This document shows positions 1 to 8,505 of a stretch of DNA of 55,612 nt, one piece after another. The stretch spans positions 1 through 55,612 of the forward strand of contig JADLAZ010000130.1 in assembly GCA_020849725.1 (NCBI GenBank), written 5' to 3'. Position numbers and translations under genes: made by a program. The notes beneath the pieces are model-generated. The model was not told the origin of the DNA. It saw only the letters and a program-made list of their open reading frames with translations, and did no database searches. Numbering within the stretch: position 1 is the first letter of the stretch; every line of letters starts with the position of its first letter. The stretch is from Chloroflexota bacterium. GTDB taxonomy: Bacteria > Chloroflexota > Chloroflexia > Thermomicrobiales > JADLAZ01.

Positions 1-73
1 CCCGACCACGGGCGCGCGCATTCAGGTCGTCCAGTTGGTCAGCGGTCAGGGTCACGCGGATGATCTTCGGCAT
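1..73 (-). CDS. IS630-type transposase, N-terminal fragment (partial, runs off window start)
   Basis: Only the first 24 codons are in the window, starting at ATG (73) behind a perfect AGGAGG (81-86 on the minus strand). The product begins MPKIIRVTLTADQLDDL, which resembles the N-terminus of IS630-family transposases, a short strand-helix just before their helix-turn-helix. A DDE C-terminal fragment of an IS630-type transposase lies at 28.8 kb, but it cannot be shown that the two are the same element. The strong ribosome-binding site argues that this copy is translated. A small DNA-binding antitoxin-like protein is the alternative. The rest lies outside the window, so the call is tentative. 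Confidence 0.45.
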   Translation of the reverse strand, partial: MPKIIRVTLTADQLDDLNARARGR

Positions 74-152
74 GGCGGGCCCTCCTGCCCGCCATTGTAC
101 GAGACGCTTACCCGAAGCTGCTTAGGCTCATCATGCGCGTCACGGAGATGCT

Positions 153-1265
153 ATGGCTCATGATGTCCTCATCATCGGCGCTGGCCTGATCGGCGCCGCT
201 ATCGCCCGCGACCTGGCTGGCGCCGGCTTGAGCGTGGCCCTCATCGATCGTGACCGCCCGGGCGCGGGCGCCAGCACAGCCGCCTTCGGCATTCTCCAGA
301 CCGAGGCGCGCCCACACGCCCCGGCCCAGCTGCTGCGGTTCCATCAGGCCGCGCTGGCAGGCTACCCCGACTTCGTGGCGGCTATCAATGATGAGACGGG
401 CCTGACGGTCGAGTTCCGCACCGAAGGCCGCCTGCTGGTAGCCCTGACGGAGGCCGTGGAGGCCGCCTGGGCGGCGTACGTGGCCGACCAGCAGGCCGCC
501 GGCATCGCGGTCGAGCCACTCACCGCCGCCGCCGCGCTCGCGCTGGAGCCTGACCTGACGCCGGCCGTGCGCAGCGGCGTCTATCTGCCGCACCAGCGCC
601 TCGTCGACAACATCCAGCTCACGCAAGCGGTGGCGCTGGCGGCGACGCGTCGAGGCGTCGAGCTGGTCACCGGCCAGCCGATCACCAGCCTGCTGGTCGA
701 GGGCGACCGGGTGACCGGTGCGCTGGTGGCCGGCGAGCCGTGGCGTGCCGGGGTCGTCGTCAATGCCGCCGGCTGCTGGTCCGGGCGACTCGATCCGCGC
801 TTTCCAGCGCCGGTCGTGCCGGTGCGTGGGCAGGGCGTGGCGCTGGATGATACACCGCCACGCCTGCGGCACGTCGTCTACAGCGGGCGCTGCAGCCTGA
901 CGCCGCGCGCCGACGGCCGCCTGCTGATTGGGACGACCACCGAGCCGGGCGTCGGCTATGCCGCGACGCCGACGGCCGCCGGAGTTGGCGAACTGTTGAC
1001 CGCGGCGATCGAGCTGGCGCCGCGGCTGGCCGCGCGGCCGGTGCTGCGGGCGTGGGCGGGCCTGCGCCCGGTGACACCGGACGGCCTGCCCATCGTCGGG
1101 CCGTCGACCCGCGCCGCCGGGCTGCTCTGGGCCACGGGCCACGGTGGCATGGGCATCCTGCTGGCGCCCGTCACCGCCGCGATTGTGGCTGCCATGGTTC
1201 TTGGCCAGCCATCCCCCATCGACGCCGCCCCACTCACACCCGCGCGCTTCGACCCGGCAGCTTGA
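153..1265 (+). CDS. FAD-dependent oxidoreductase, DAO/glycine oxidase family
   Basis: This is a 370-residue flavoprotein. Residues 4-33 form the dinucleotide-binding beta-alpha-beta with GAGLIGAAIARDLAGAG (GxGxxG) and an acidic end (LIDRD), typical of the DAO superfamily that includes glycine oxidase ThiO, sarcosine oxidase and D-amino-acid oxidases. The C-terminal half has the family signature around LRAWAGLRPVTPDGLPIVG and the late FAD contact WATGHGGMGILLAP. These enzymes oxidise primary or secondary amines to imines with H2O2 release. No thi genes are adjacent, so thiamin synthesis is not supported and the substrate is open. The start is ATG 153, with GGAG six bases upstream. The protein is soluble, with no signal peptide seen. 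Confidence 0.85.
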   Translation: MAHDVLIIGAGLIGAAIARDLAGAGLSVALIDRDRPGAGASTAAFGILQTEARPHAPAQLLRFHQAALAGYPDFVAAINDETGLTVEFRTEGRLLVALTEAVEAAWAAYVADQQAAGIAVEPLTAAAALALEPDLTPAVRSGVYLPHQRLVDNIQLTQAVALAATRRGVELVTGQPITSLLVEGDRVTGALVAGEPWRAGVVVNAAGCWSGRLDPRFPAPVVPVRGQGVALDDTPPRLRHVVYSGRCSLTPRADGRLLIGTTTEPGVGYAATPTAAGVGELLTAAIELAPRLAARPVLRAWAGLRPVTPDGLPIVGPSTRAAGLLWATGHGGMGILLAPVTAAIVAAMVLGQPSPIDAAPLTPARFDPAA

Positions 1266-1435
1266 GCCGACGGTCGCCGCTGATACGACTGGTTCCAGGC
1301 GAATGAGCATCATGTCGCCGCCTCCTGTGTTGCATCATGGCGCGCGTCAACCCATGTGCCGGTGAGTCTTCCACCCGCACATCGTCGGAGACGTCGAGGG
1401 GCCGCGGTCGTGGGTGTGCTTCACGTCAGTGGCGC

Positions 1436-1522
1436 TGGCGCGCGGCCCATGCGCCAGCGCTCGTCGTGATGCACAATCACCCCAACGGCGAACCGCGGTG
1501 GGCGTCGGCGACGGGTACCTGA
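1436..1522 (+). pseudogene. Remnant of a RadC-like JAB/MPN+ domain
   Basis: In the 268-bp gap before hisIE one frame encodes HAPALVVMHNHPNGEP (about 1448-1495) and then runs into a stop. HNHPxGxP is the metal-binding core of the RadC/JAB (MPN+) fold, normally followed by a Ser and Asp a few residues later. Those residues and the rest of the domain are missing here. The reading frame upstream is not recognisable as RadC. I therefore read it as a decayed fragment; a chance match is possible because the recognisable stretch is short. Confidence 0.4.
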
Positions 1523-1533
1523 GCAGGGTGAGG

Positions 1534-2181
1534 ATGGGTGTGACGAACGGTGGGATGGATGACCTGACGCTGGTGCGCTTCGACGCCGACGGCCTGACGC
1601 CGGCGATCGTGCAGGACGCCGACACCGGGCGCGTGCTGATGCTCGGCTACATGACCGCCGACGCGCTAGCGCGCACGCGCGCGACTGGCCAGGTCTGGTT
1701 CTGGAGCCGCAGCCGAGGCCGGCTGTGGATGAAGGGCGAGACGAGCGGCAACACGCTGGCGCTGGTCGAGCTGCGCCTCGACTGCGACGGCGACGCGCTG
1801 CTGGTGCTGGCGCGACCGGCCGGCCCGACCTGCCACACCGGTCAGACGAGCTGCTTCTACCGCGCGCTCGACGGTACAGATATGGCCGAGCCGGTCGGGC
1901 CGGGCGTGGTGGGCGAGGTCTGGCGGACGCTGGCGCTGCGGCAAGAGCAGATGCCGGAAGGCTCCTACACGACGTACCTGCTGCGCGAGGGTGTCGACAA
2001 GATCGGCAAGAAGGTCGGCGAGGAGGCGGCCGAGGTCATCATCGCCGCTAAGAATGGCCAGCCGGGGCCACTAGCGAGCGAGACGGCCGACTTGATCTAC
2101 CACGCGCTGGTGATGCTGCTGGCCTGTGGTGTGCCGCCGGAGCGGGTCTATGCCGTGCTGGCCGAGCGCCACCGAAGTTGA
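1534..2181 (+). CDS. hisIE: Bifunctional phosphoribosyl-AMP cyclohydrolase / phosphoribosyl-ATP pyrophosphatase
   Basis: This enzyme catalyses steps two and three of histidine biosynthesis in the cytoplasm: HisE removes PPi from PR-ATP and HisI opens the adenine ring of PR-AMP. The HisI half (about residues 10-115) shows VLMLGYM, FWSRSRGRLWMKGETSGN, the metal-binding DCDGD and CHTGQTSCF with its zinc cysteines. The HisE half (about 120-215) shows LLREGVDKIGKKVGEEAAEV and ETADLIYHALVML. At 215 residues it matches the usual size of the fusion. ATG 1534 is chosen because GGTGAGG precedes it; ATG 1555 is a possible internal alternative. No other his genes are nearby, so the pathway is scattered. 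It converges with the next gene, leaving only 7 bp between stops. Confidence 0.95.
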   Translation: MGVTNGGMDDLTLVRFDADGLTPAIVQDADTGRVLMLGYMTADALARTRATGQVWFWSRSRGRLWMKGETSGNTLALVELRLDCDGDALLVLARPAGPTCHTGQTSCFYRALDGTDMAEPVGPGVVGEVWRTLALRQEQMPEGSYTTYLLREGVDKIGKKVGEEAAEVIIAAKNGQPGPLASETADLIYHALVMLLACGVPPERVYAVLAERHRS

Positions 2182-2188
2182 GTCATGC

Positions 2189-3064
2189 TCAACTGTTGCG
2201 CCAGAGGAATCGATTGATCCGCACGTTGGTGAGGCGAAATCCGATGCGCCGGTAGGCGCCGACGCCCTCATCGCTGGCAAACAGCGCCGCGTACCGATAG
2301 CCCGCGTCGCGGGCTTGCAGCAGTGGCGCCAGCGTGATCGCGCCGCCGATGCCCTGGCCGCGCGCGTCGGGCACGGTGGCGACGCCGTAGACACTGGCGA
2401 CGCCGCCACCGTTGAACAGCATGGTCGTGGCGACCGGCCGGCCGTGGAGCCGGCCCAGGATCATGCGCCACGGCGTGCGGCCGAGGCCGAAGGCGCGCGC
2501 GGCCTGGGCCCAGCCATCGGCCAGTGGCGCGGGGATCGCGTAGCCGGCAACAAGCACGGCGATGAAGTCGGCCAGGTCCAGGTCGTCGGCCACGTCGGTG
2601 ATCGTCAGGCCGTCGGGCACGGTGGTCAGCGCGGACTCCTGCATGTCGGTGAGGTCGGCGACCATGCCCGGTGCGCCGAGCGCGGTCGAGCGGATGCCGG
2701 CCGCGAGCTGGTCCATCTGCGCCTCCATCGACAGTAGACCGCGCGCCACCAGGCGCTGGCCCAGGTCGGTGGGCGTCGTGTCCGGGCCGGTCCACCAGAA
2801 GAAGAACGGCGCTTGCCGCTCGCGAAACCAGGCGATCGTCTCGTCGATGGCCTGGTCGGCGTCGGACTCGCGCAGGCGCGTGCGCCAGACGCCCTTGTAC
2901 ATCGGGTTGGTCGGCGGCGCGAGATGACGGCTGCCGGCCGCGTCCTCCACCAGCTCGCTGCCGGACAGCCGGGCCATCGCCCGGAACAGCGCGTACAGAT
3001 TGTCCTCTACCGTATGCGCCAGGTCCGGCTCGCTGGCGTGGCGCAGTGGCTGATCGGCAAGCAT
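2189..3064 (-). CDS. GNAT family N-acetyltransferase
   Basis: A 291-residue protein. The GNAT fold lies in the C-terminal half: VASVYGVATVPDARGQGIGGAITLAPLLQARDAGYRYAALFASDEGVGAYRRIGF contains beta-4, the acetyl-CoA pyrophosphate loop (R-G-Q-G-I-G) and the closing 'GVGAYRRIGF' motif. The N-terminal ~150 residues are a separate domain without catalytic motifs, as in two-domain GNATs. The acceptor substrate is unknown. The start is ATG 3064, preceded by AAGGAG; an upstream in-frame ATG at 3184 lacks a ribosome-binding site. The gene is followed by a convergent hisIE and preceded by the M20 hydrolase gene in the same orientation (138-bp gap). Confidence 0.85.
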   Translation of the reverse strand: MLADQPLRHASEPDLAHTVEDNLYALFRAMARLSGSELVEDAAGSRHLAPPTNPMYKGVWRTRLRESDADQAIDETIAWFRERQAPFFFWWTGPDTTPTDLGQRLVARGLLSMEAQMDQLAAGIRSTALGAPGMVADLTDMQESALTTVPDGLTITDVADDLDLADFIAVLVAGYAIPAPLADGWAQAARAFGLGRTPWRMILGRLHGRPVATTMLFNGGGVASVYGVATVPDARGQGIGGAITLAPLLQARDAGYRYAALFASDEGVGAYRRIGFRLTNVRINRFLWRNS

Positions 3065-3202
3065 CCTCGCTCCTTCTGGTAGGCGGAGATGAGTCCGAAT
3101 GATCGCGCCCAGTGTCGGTGACCGTCGCTGCTCTGCCCGTTGATACGTGATCGCGCCGTCGGCGGAACATCCTTGATCCGGCAACCAGTGCGGGAGCAGG
3201 GG

Positions 3203-4453
3203 TCAGGCGACAGGTTGCGTGGCCAGCGCCTCGATGGTGTCGGCCAGGGCCTGCACACCGGGGATGAGCTGCTCGAACGGTGTGAACTCGGCCGGTGAGT
3301 GGCTGCGCCCGTCGCGGCTGGGCACGAACAGCATGACGGTCGGGAAGCGCCGGGCCAGGATCATGGCGTCGTGGCCAGGGCCGCTGATGAGGCGGCGCTG
3401 GCTCCAGCCGCGCCGGGCGATGACGCCCTCCAGCCGTGCCACCAGCTCAGGGTCCATTGGCGAGGGCGGCTGATCGACGATGACCTCAGTGGCCAGCGCG
3501 AGGCTGTGGCTGGCGGCGATGGCGCCGCAGCGCTCGTGCACGGCCGCGACCATGCGCTCCTGGCCGGTGCGGTTGGGGTGACGGCAGTCGACGATCAGCT
3601 CGGCCTCGCCGGCGATGATGACCGGCTGATTGGGCTGCACCGTCAGCCGGCCGACCGTTGCTCGCGCCGGCTCGCCGGTCTCCAGCGCCAGGGCGCGCAC
3701 CATCTGGACCATCTCAGCCGCTGCTAGCAGCGCGTCGGCGCGCATCGCCATCGGCGTCGAGCCGGCATGGTCGGCGCGCCCGGTCACCCGCAGGCGCGTG
3801 CGGGTGACGCCGCTGACGGCCTCGACCACGCCCAGGGCGATGCCGGCGGTGTCGAGGACCGGCCCCTGTTCGATGTGCAACTCCAGAAAGGCGGCGATGT
3901 CGTCGCGGCGCGCGTCCGTGATGCGGTTTGGATCGAGGCCGACGCCACGCATCGCGTCGGCCAGTGCGATACCGTCGGCGTCGTGGTAGCGGTCCGGCTC
4001 GTCGGGAGCGATGCCACCGGCGACGGCGCGCGCACCCCAGAAGTTGCAGATGAAGCGGCTGTTCTCCTCTTCGGCGCTGACGAACACCTCGACCGGTCGC
4101 GCCGGCCGCGGGTAGCGCGACCGCAGCGCCCGCACGGCGGCGATCGCGCCGACGACCCCGAGCGGGCCGTCGAACTTACCCCCCGCGTACACACTGTCGA
4201 TGTGCGAGCCGGCGAGGATGACCGGTCCAGAGACCGCACCGTCCAGCCGGCCGAACAGGTTGCCGGCGGCGTCCTCGCGCACGCTCAGCCCGGCCTCGCT
4301 CAGCCAGCCGCGCACGACCTGCCGCGCCTCGTCCCACGCCGCTGAGTAGGCGCCGCGCCAGACGCCGCCGCCCGGCAGCCGCCCGATCTGGTCCAGCTGC
4401 TCCAGATAGCTCGCCACCAGGTCCGGCTCGATCGTTAGCGGCTGGCTGCTCAC
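3203..4453 (-). CDS. M20 family Zn hydrolase (N-carbamoyl-L-amino acid hydrolase / allantoate amidohydrolase type)
   Basis: A 416-residue binuclear metal amidohydrolase that removes a carbamoyl or ureido group from an L-amino acid or allantoate. Metal ligands and catalytic residues are visible in order: GSHIDSVYAGGKFDGPLG (His and bridging Asp), SAEEENSRF (Glu pair), ELHIEQGPVL (His) and, at the C-terminus, GPGHDAMILA with SHSPAEFTPFE (His ligand). The lid domain sits between them (HAGSTPMAMRADAL). The length is typical. The start is GTG 4453 behind GGAGGG; longer upstream reading is unsupported. No hydantoinase gene is adjacent, so the exact substrate is undecided. Confidence 0.9.
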   Translation of the reverse strand: MSSQPLTIEPDLVASYLEQLDQIGRLPGGGVWRGAYSAAWDEARQVVRGWLSEAGLSVREDAAGNLFGRLDGAVSGPVILAGSHIDSVYAGGKFDGPLGVVGAIAAVRALRSRYPRPARPVEVFVSAEEENSRFICNFWGARAVAGGIAPDEPDRYHDADGIALADAMRGVGLDPNRITDARRDDIAAFLELHIEQGPVLDTAGIALGVVEAVSGVTRTRLRVTGRADHAGSTPMAMRADALLAAAEMVQMVRALALETGEPARATVGRLTVQPNQPVIIAGEAELIVDCRHPNRTGQERMVAAVHERCGAIAASHSLALATEVIVDQPPSPMDPELVARLEGVIARRGWSQRRLISGPGHDAMILARRFPTVMLFVPSRDGRSHSPAEFTPFEQLIPGVQALADTIEALATQPVA

Positions 4454-4584
4454 CGTGCCCTCCGTGCGCGGTATCCAGAGCGGGATGGGCGGTAGTCTGC
4501 GGTGTGGCGACCGGCAACGCCGGGCGAGATTGCGTGCGCCGCTGGGGGTGTTCGTAACCGGCCCTGGTTGGATATCGGACGGGG

Positions 4585-4608
4585 CGGGACCGTTCGCGAA
4601 CGGCCCCG
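4585..4608. repeat. Palindromic dispersed repeat (CCGTTCG/CGAACGG core)
   Basis: A 24-bp inverted repeat with one mismatch centred on CCGTTCGCGAACGG, between the 3' end of the BNR-repeat gene and the start of the M20 gene. The core resembles the better preserved palindrome at 39197-39224 (GTAGGGGCGGTTCG and its complement). Given its position just after a minus-strand stop codon it could also terminate transcription of the upstream gene. Confidence 0.6.
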
Positions 4609-4629
4609 ACGGGCTACGAACGAGCCGGT

Positions 4630-6561
4630 TCAGCTGTCCTTGCGACGCCAGACCGCGCCGCCGAGACCGACGGCAAACGCGAGACGGTCTTTGGCGTAGG
4701 TGGGCGAGAGTGCCAGCGCGACGACCGAGGCCGGTTCCAGGCCATCGCTCCAACTGTCGAACGATTCGCCGCCGTCGCGCGAGACGAAGACGCCGCCGCT
4801 GCTGGCGGCGAACACGGTGCTGTCGGTGGCGAAGGCTGGCGAGATCGCCAGCGCGGTGACGCTGGCGCTGCCGTCGCCCAGTTCGACGCTTTGCCACAGC
4901 GGCCGGCGCGCGCCGCCGCGCACCTCTTCAATGTTGCGGCGCGGGCGCAGCACGCGGTTGCCCAGGCCGACGAACAGGAGGCGGTCAGCGGCAAAGGCTG
5001 GCGACAGCACCACCGGTAGCACGTTCGAGCCGCGCTCGACCAGCCAGCGCTCCCAGCGCGCACCACCGTCGGTCGTGCGCCAGAGGACGACATCGGTGGC
5101 GCTGCCGTCGGGCAGGGTCTTGCTGGTGCCGGCAAAGATCGTCTTGTCCTCAGCGAACGCCGGCGAGATGGCAAGCGAGATGACGTCAGCGCCGCCGAAC
5201 GGCTGGCCGAGCGGCCGCCAGGTTGTCCCGCTGTCGTCCGAGGCGAGCAGCCGACCACCCAGTTGAGCTGCCACCAGCGGTGCGCCGGGGGACGCTGCCA
5301 GTGCGCCGGTGGTCATGGCCTCGCCGGAGCCGCGCGCTGGCTCCCAGCGCCCGCCGGCATCGGCGCTGCGATAGACACCGGTCGCGGTAGCCGCGTAGAG
5401 CGTCTTGTCGGTGGCAAAGGTCGGTGAGGCGGCGATGGCAAAGACCGTTGTCTCATCCAGGCCGGTGCTAGCCGGCGTCCAGGTCGCGCCGCCGTCCTTG
5501 GAGCGGGTGACGCCGTCTTCCAGACCGGCGGCGTAGAGCGTCTTGTCTTTGGCGAAGGCCGGCGACGGCGTCAGCCCGACGAGCAGGGTGGCGCTCAGGC
5601 CGTCATTGGCGCCGATCCACGTCGCGCCGCCGTCCTCCGAGCGCGCGATGCCCTCCTTCGGCAGGCCAGCCAGCAGCACAGCGCGCTCCCCCTCGGTCAC
5701 CCAGCACAGGCTCAACACCGGGCCGAGCGACGCCCCGGTGGCCCGCCAGGTGGCGCCGCCGTCGTCAGAGACGGCCACGCCGGCGACCGTCGCCGCGGCG
5801 ATGCGCGGCTCGTCCGGATACTGCGGCGCGAAGGCGATAGCGGTGATGCCCTGCTGCGCCAGCTCGGGCACGACCTCCCAGGTCGTGCCGCCATCGTCGG
5901 AGCGCAGCAGGCCATCGGCCTCGGTGCCAGCCAGCACCAGCCGGTCGTCGGCAAAGGCCGGCGAGACGGCCAGGCACTGGACGGCCGGGTCCTCCAGGTC
6001 AAGCTCGGCCGGCCGCCAGCTCCGGCCACTGTTGCGCGTCCGGTAGATGCCGGAGGCCGTCGCCAGGAAGCCGACCTGGTCGCGGTCAAAGTCGGGCGAC
6101 AGCGCGAGCGCCAGCACGGTCAGATCAAGCAGGCCGGCATTCGCGCCGGTCCAGGTCCGGCCGGCGTCGGGCGAGCGCAGCGCGCCATCGGTTTCGGTGC
6201 CGACGAACAGGACATTCTCGCGGGCATAGCCGGGCGCTAGAGTGACGGCTAGAATGCGACTGCCGACGAGCATCAGTTGCCACGAGGCGCCGCCGTCGAG
6301 CGAGCGGTACAGTCCGTTGCGCGCGCCGGCAAAGAGCGTCTGGTCGCGCCCGAAGTTGGGCGATGCCGCGACGACCTCGACGAACGGCGCGATGCTGCCG
6401 ATGCTGGCGGGCGCCCAGGTGCGGCCGGCATCGGTCGACCGATGCAGGCCAACCGCCGTCGCGGCGAAAACGATCGGCGCGCCATCGGCCGTCACGGCCA
6501 CCGTCAGGCTGGCAATGGTGCCGCCTGACCGGCCGGCCAGCCGCTCCCAGGATGATGCCAC
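4630..6561 (-). CDS. BNR / Ycf48-like (sortilin-type) beta-propeller repeat protein
   Basis: A 643-residue protein made almost entirely of about a dozen repeats of ~48 residues. Each carries an Asp-box-like strand 'RSxDGGxTW' followed by 'LSPxFxxDxxLFAGTxxGxxRS' (for example RSLDGGASW, RSKDGGATW, RSADAGGRW). Such repeats build beta-propellers as in sialidases, Vps10/sortilin and the Ycf48 assembly factor. No sialidase RIP motif or catalytic triad is seen, so binding or scaffolding is likelier than hydrolysis. GTG 6561 is chosen because GAGGAGGAGAG precedes it; an ATG at 6627 is the alternative. No signal peptide is evident at either start. The repeats are highly similar in nucleotide sequence, which favours recombination within the gene. 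Confidence 0.8.
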   Translation of the reverse strand: MASSWERLAGRSGGTIASLTVAVTADGAPIVFAATAVGLHRSTDAGRTWAPASIGSIAPFVEVVAASPNFGRDQTLFAGARNGLYRSLDGGASWQLMLVGSRILAVTLAPGYARENVLFVGTETDGALRSPDAGRTWTGANAGLLDLTVLALALSPDFDRDQVGFLATASGIYRTRNSGRSWRPAELDLEDPAVQCLAVSPAFADDRLVLAGTEADGLLRSDDGGTTWEVVPELAQQGITAIAFAPQYPDEPRIAAATVAGVAVSDDGGATWRATGASLGPVLSLCWVTEGERAVLLAGLPKEGIARSEDGGATWIGANDGLSATLLVGLTPSPAFAKDKTLYAAGLEDGVTRSKDGGATWTPASTGLDETTVFAIAASPTFATDKTLYAATATGVYRSADAGGRWEPARGSGEAMTTGALAASPGAPLVAAQLGGRLLASDDSGTTWRPLGQPFGGADVISLAISPAFAEDKTIFAGTSKTLPDGSATDVVLWRTTDGGARWERWLVERGSNVLPVVLSPAFAADRLLFVGLGNRVLRPRRNIEEVRGGARRPLWQSVELGDGSASVTALAISPAFATDSTVFAASSGGVFVSRDGGESFDSWSDGLEPASVVALALSPTYAKDRLAFAVGLGGAVWRRKDS

Positions 6562-6652
6562 GCTCTCCTCCTCACCGCCGATTGGCGCCGGACGGCCAGC
6601 CTGACCGCCTGCTCGCCACGTCACCATGCGTCACACGCTGGTCCGTCGTTCG

Positions 6653-8266
6653 CTACGGGTTACTGGCCATCGACGGCTTCTTGTGCCGGATCAAGACATC
6701 GGTCGTCAGTGCCATCGTCGCGGCGCTGATGCTGATCTCGAGCGCGGCGAGCACGACCGGCAGCGGGTCGGCGATGCCGTTGGCGTAGGCGTCGACCCAC
6801 GCTTGCCGCACGACATCAAAGGTCCAGGGCAGGCCCTTCTCGCGGGCGAGGTGGACGATGCTGCTCGGCGCCAGGCCGGCATTTTCGGCGATGGCGCGCA
6901 TCGGGGCGGTGAGCGCGCCGGCCAGCGCCCGGACGCCGACCGCCTCATCGCCGTTCAACTCGCTCGCCAGCCGCTCCAGCGCCGGGATGCAGGCGATAAA
7001 GGCCGCTCCGCCACCGGCGACGACGCCCTCCTGCAGCGCGGCGCGGCCGGCAGTGACGGCGGCCTCGATGCGCAGCCGCCGCTCGGCCTGGTCGGCCTTG
7101 GTCGGCGCGCCGACGCGGATGATGGCGGCCGCGCCGGCCAGCTTGCCGATGCGCTCGCGGATCTTGCCGACAGTGTAATCGTCGTCCTTGATCGTCTTCA
7201 ACTCGGCCTTGGCCTCGTTGATGCGCTGACGGATGGCGCCCTTGCTGCCCATGCCGCCGAGGATGCCGAAAGCCCAGCGCGTGGCCCAGGCCTGCCGCGC
7301 GCGGCCGAGATCGTAGCTCTGCACGTCCTCGAAGCGCTCGGCCGCCTCCTGGTGGACGCAGCGGCCGCCGGTGATGACGGCGATGTCTTCGAGGATGAAG
7401 GTGCGCTGGCTGCCGATCGAGGGCGCCTTGACGGCGACAGCCTGCTCCAGCACGCCCTTCTCGCGGTTGAGGATCAGCAGCGCCAGCGCCTGGTCCTTGA
7501 TCTCCGGCGCGATCACCATCAGGCTGCGATCGCCATCGCGCAGGCAGGCCTCGACGACCGGCACGAGTTGATCGGCCCGGTCCAGGAAGTAGTCGGTGAC
7601 AAAGATGCGCGGATTGAGCAGCCGCGCCTCGGTCTCGCCCTCCTTCAGCAGGAAGTGCGAGGCGTAGCCCTCGTTCCAGCGCACGCCGTCGATGTACTCG
7701 TGGCCGGTCTCGATGCCGGCGGCGTCCTCGACCAGCACCGCGCCGTCCGGCCCGACCGAGTCCATCACCTCGCCCATCATCTCTTCGAGTTTCGGGTCAC
7801 GGACGATGCCGGCGACGATGCGGCCCAACTCAATCGGGCCATCGACCGGGCGCGCCTGGCGCCGCAGCTCGGCCAGCGCCACCGACAGGCCGCGGTCGAT
7901 GCCACGCTTGAGCAGCATTGGGTTGCCGCCAGCGGCGACGTAGCGCGCTGCCTCGTGCACCAGCGCCTGGGCCAGCACGGCGGCGGTCGCCGAGCCGTCG
8001 CCGGCCTCCTCGAAGACGCGCCAGGCCATCTGGCGGATGATCATGGCGCCCATGTCCTCGAAGGGGTATTCGAGTTGGATGGTGCGCCGGGCGATAGTGG
8101 CAGCGCTGTCGAGGATCTCCGGCGCGTCACTGCCGACGATGCGGGCGATGGCGACCGTGCGCGCGGCGGGACCGAGTGTGGGCCGCAACAGCCCGGCCAT
8201 GATGTCGACGCCGCGCACGAGTGCCTCGCGCGCCTCTGGCGCCAGCATGACATACCGCTCCCGCAT
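6653..8266 (-). CDS. Divergent GroEL-like chaperonin (Hsp60) paralogue
   Basis: A 537-residue group I chaperonin homologue. Equatorial-domain motifs are clear: LRPTLGPAARTV (residues 28-38), AGDGSATAAVLAQA (88-101) and QEGVVAGGGAAF near residue 410. The apical segment (VLVEDAAGIETGHEYIDGVRWNEGY) matches GroEL '[23 protein letters not shown]'. It departs from a housekeeping GroEL in three ways. GDGT is GDGS. The catalytic Asp398 of E. coli aligns with Ala402 (codon 7061-7063, context RIEAAVTAGR). The Gly-Gly-Met tail is absent; the protein ends in IRHKKPSMASNP. No groES is adjacent. The start is ATG 8266, with GGAAGGAG upstream. It is probably a specialised ring with slow or no ATP turnover, by inference from the substitution. 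Confidence 0.88.
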   Translation of the reverse strand: MRERYVMLAPEAREALVRGVDIMAGLLRPTLGPAARTVAIARIVGSDAPEILDSAATIARRTIQLEYPFEDMGAMIIRQMAWRVFEEAGDGSATAAVLAQALVHEAARYVAAGGNPMLLKRGIDRGLSVALAELRRQARPVDGPIELGRIVAGIVRDPKLEEMMGEVMDSVGPDGAVLVEDAAGIETGHEYIDGVRWNEGYASHFLLKEGETEARLLNPRIFVTDYFLDRADQLVPVVEACLRDGDRSLMVIAPEIKDQALALLILNREKGVLEQAVAVKAPSIGSQRTFILEDIAVITGGRCVHQEAAERFEDVQSYDLGRARQAWATRWAFGILGGMGSKGAIRQRINEAKAELKTIKDDDYTVGKIRERIGKLAGAAAIIRVGAPTKADQAERRLRIEAAVTAGRAALQEGVVAGGGAAFIACIPALERLASELNGDEAVGVRALAGALTAPMRAIAENAGLAPSSIVHLAREKGLPWTFDVVRQAWVDAYANGIADPLPVVLAALEISISAATMALTTDVLIRHKKPSMASNP

Positions 8267-8505
8267 CGAGACTCCTTCCTCACCTAGCCTGGTGTGCCGC
8301 TCGCGCATGCGACAGCGCCGGTCGACAGCGTCACCGGCGCGGCGCGCGGCATGATGCTGGTGATTGTGGCGCATGTCAAGCAAGGCGGCCAGTCGCCGCC
8401 TTGACAGCCGCGCGCGATGCCCTTACATCTACGCTTAGTCTCACCCCGCTGGATGCGACCTGGCGGCCGGGCCGCTGTGAGTTCCGATCGAGGAGGGCAT
8501 CGCTG

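Noticed and set aside
108..1313. 401-codon minus-strand frame opposite the FAD oxidoreductase
   Set aside because: Antisense shadow of a clear enzyme gene; no domain, poor start context.
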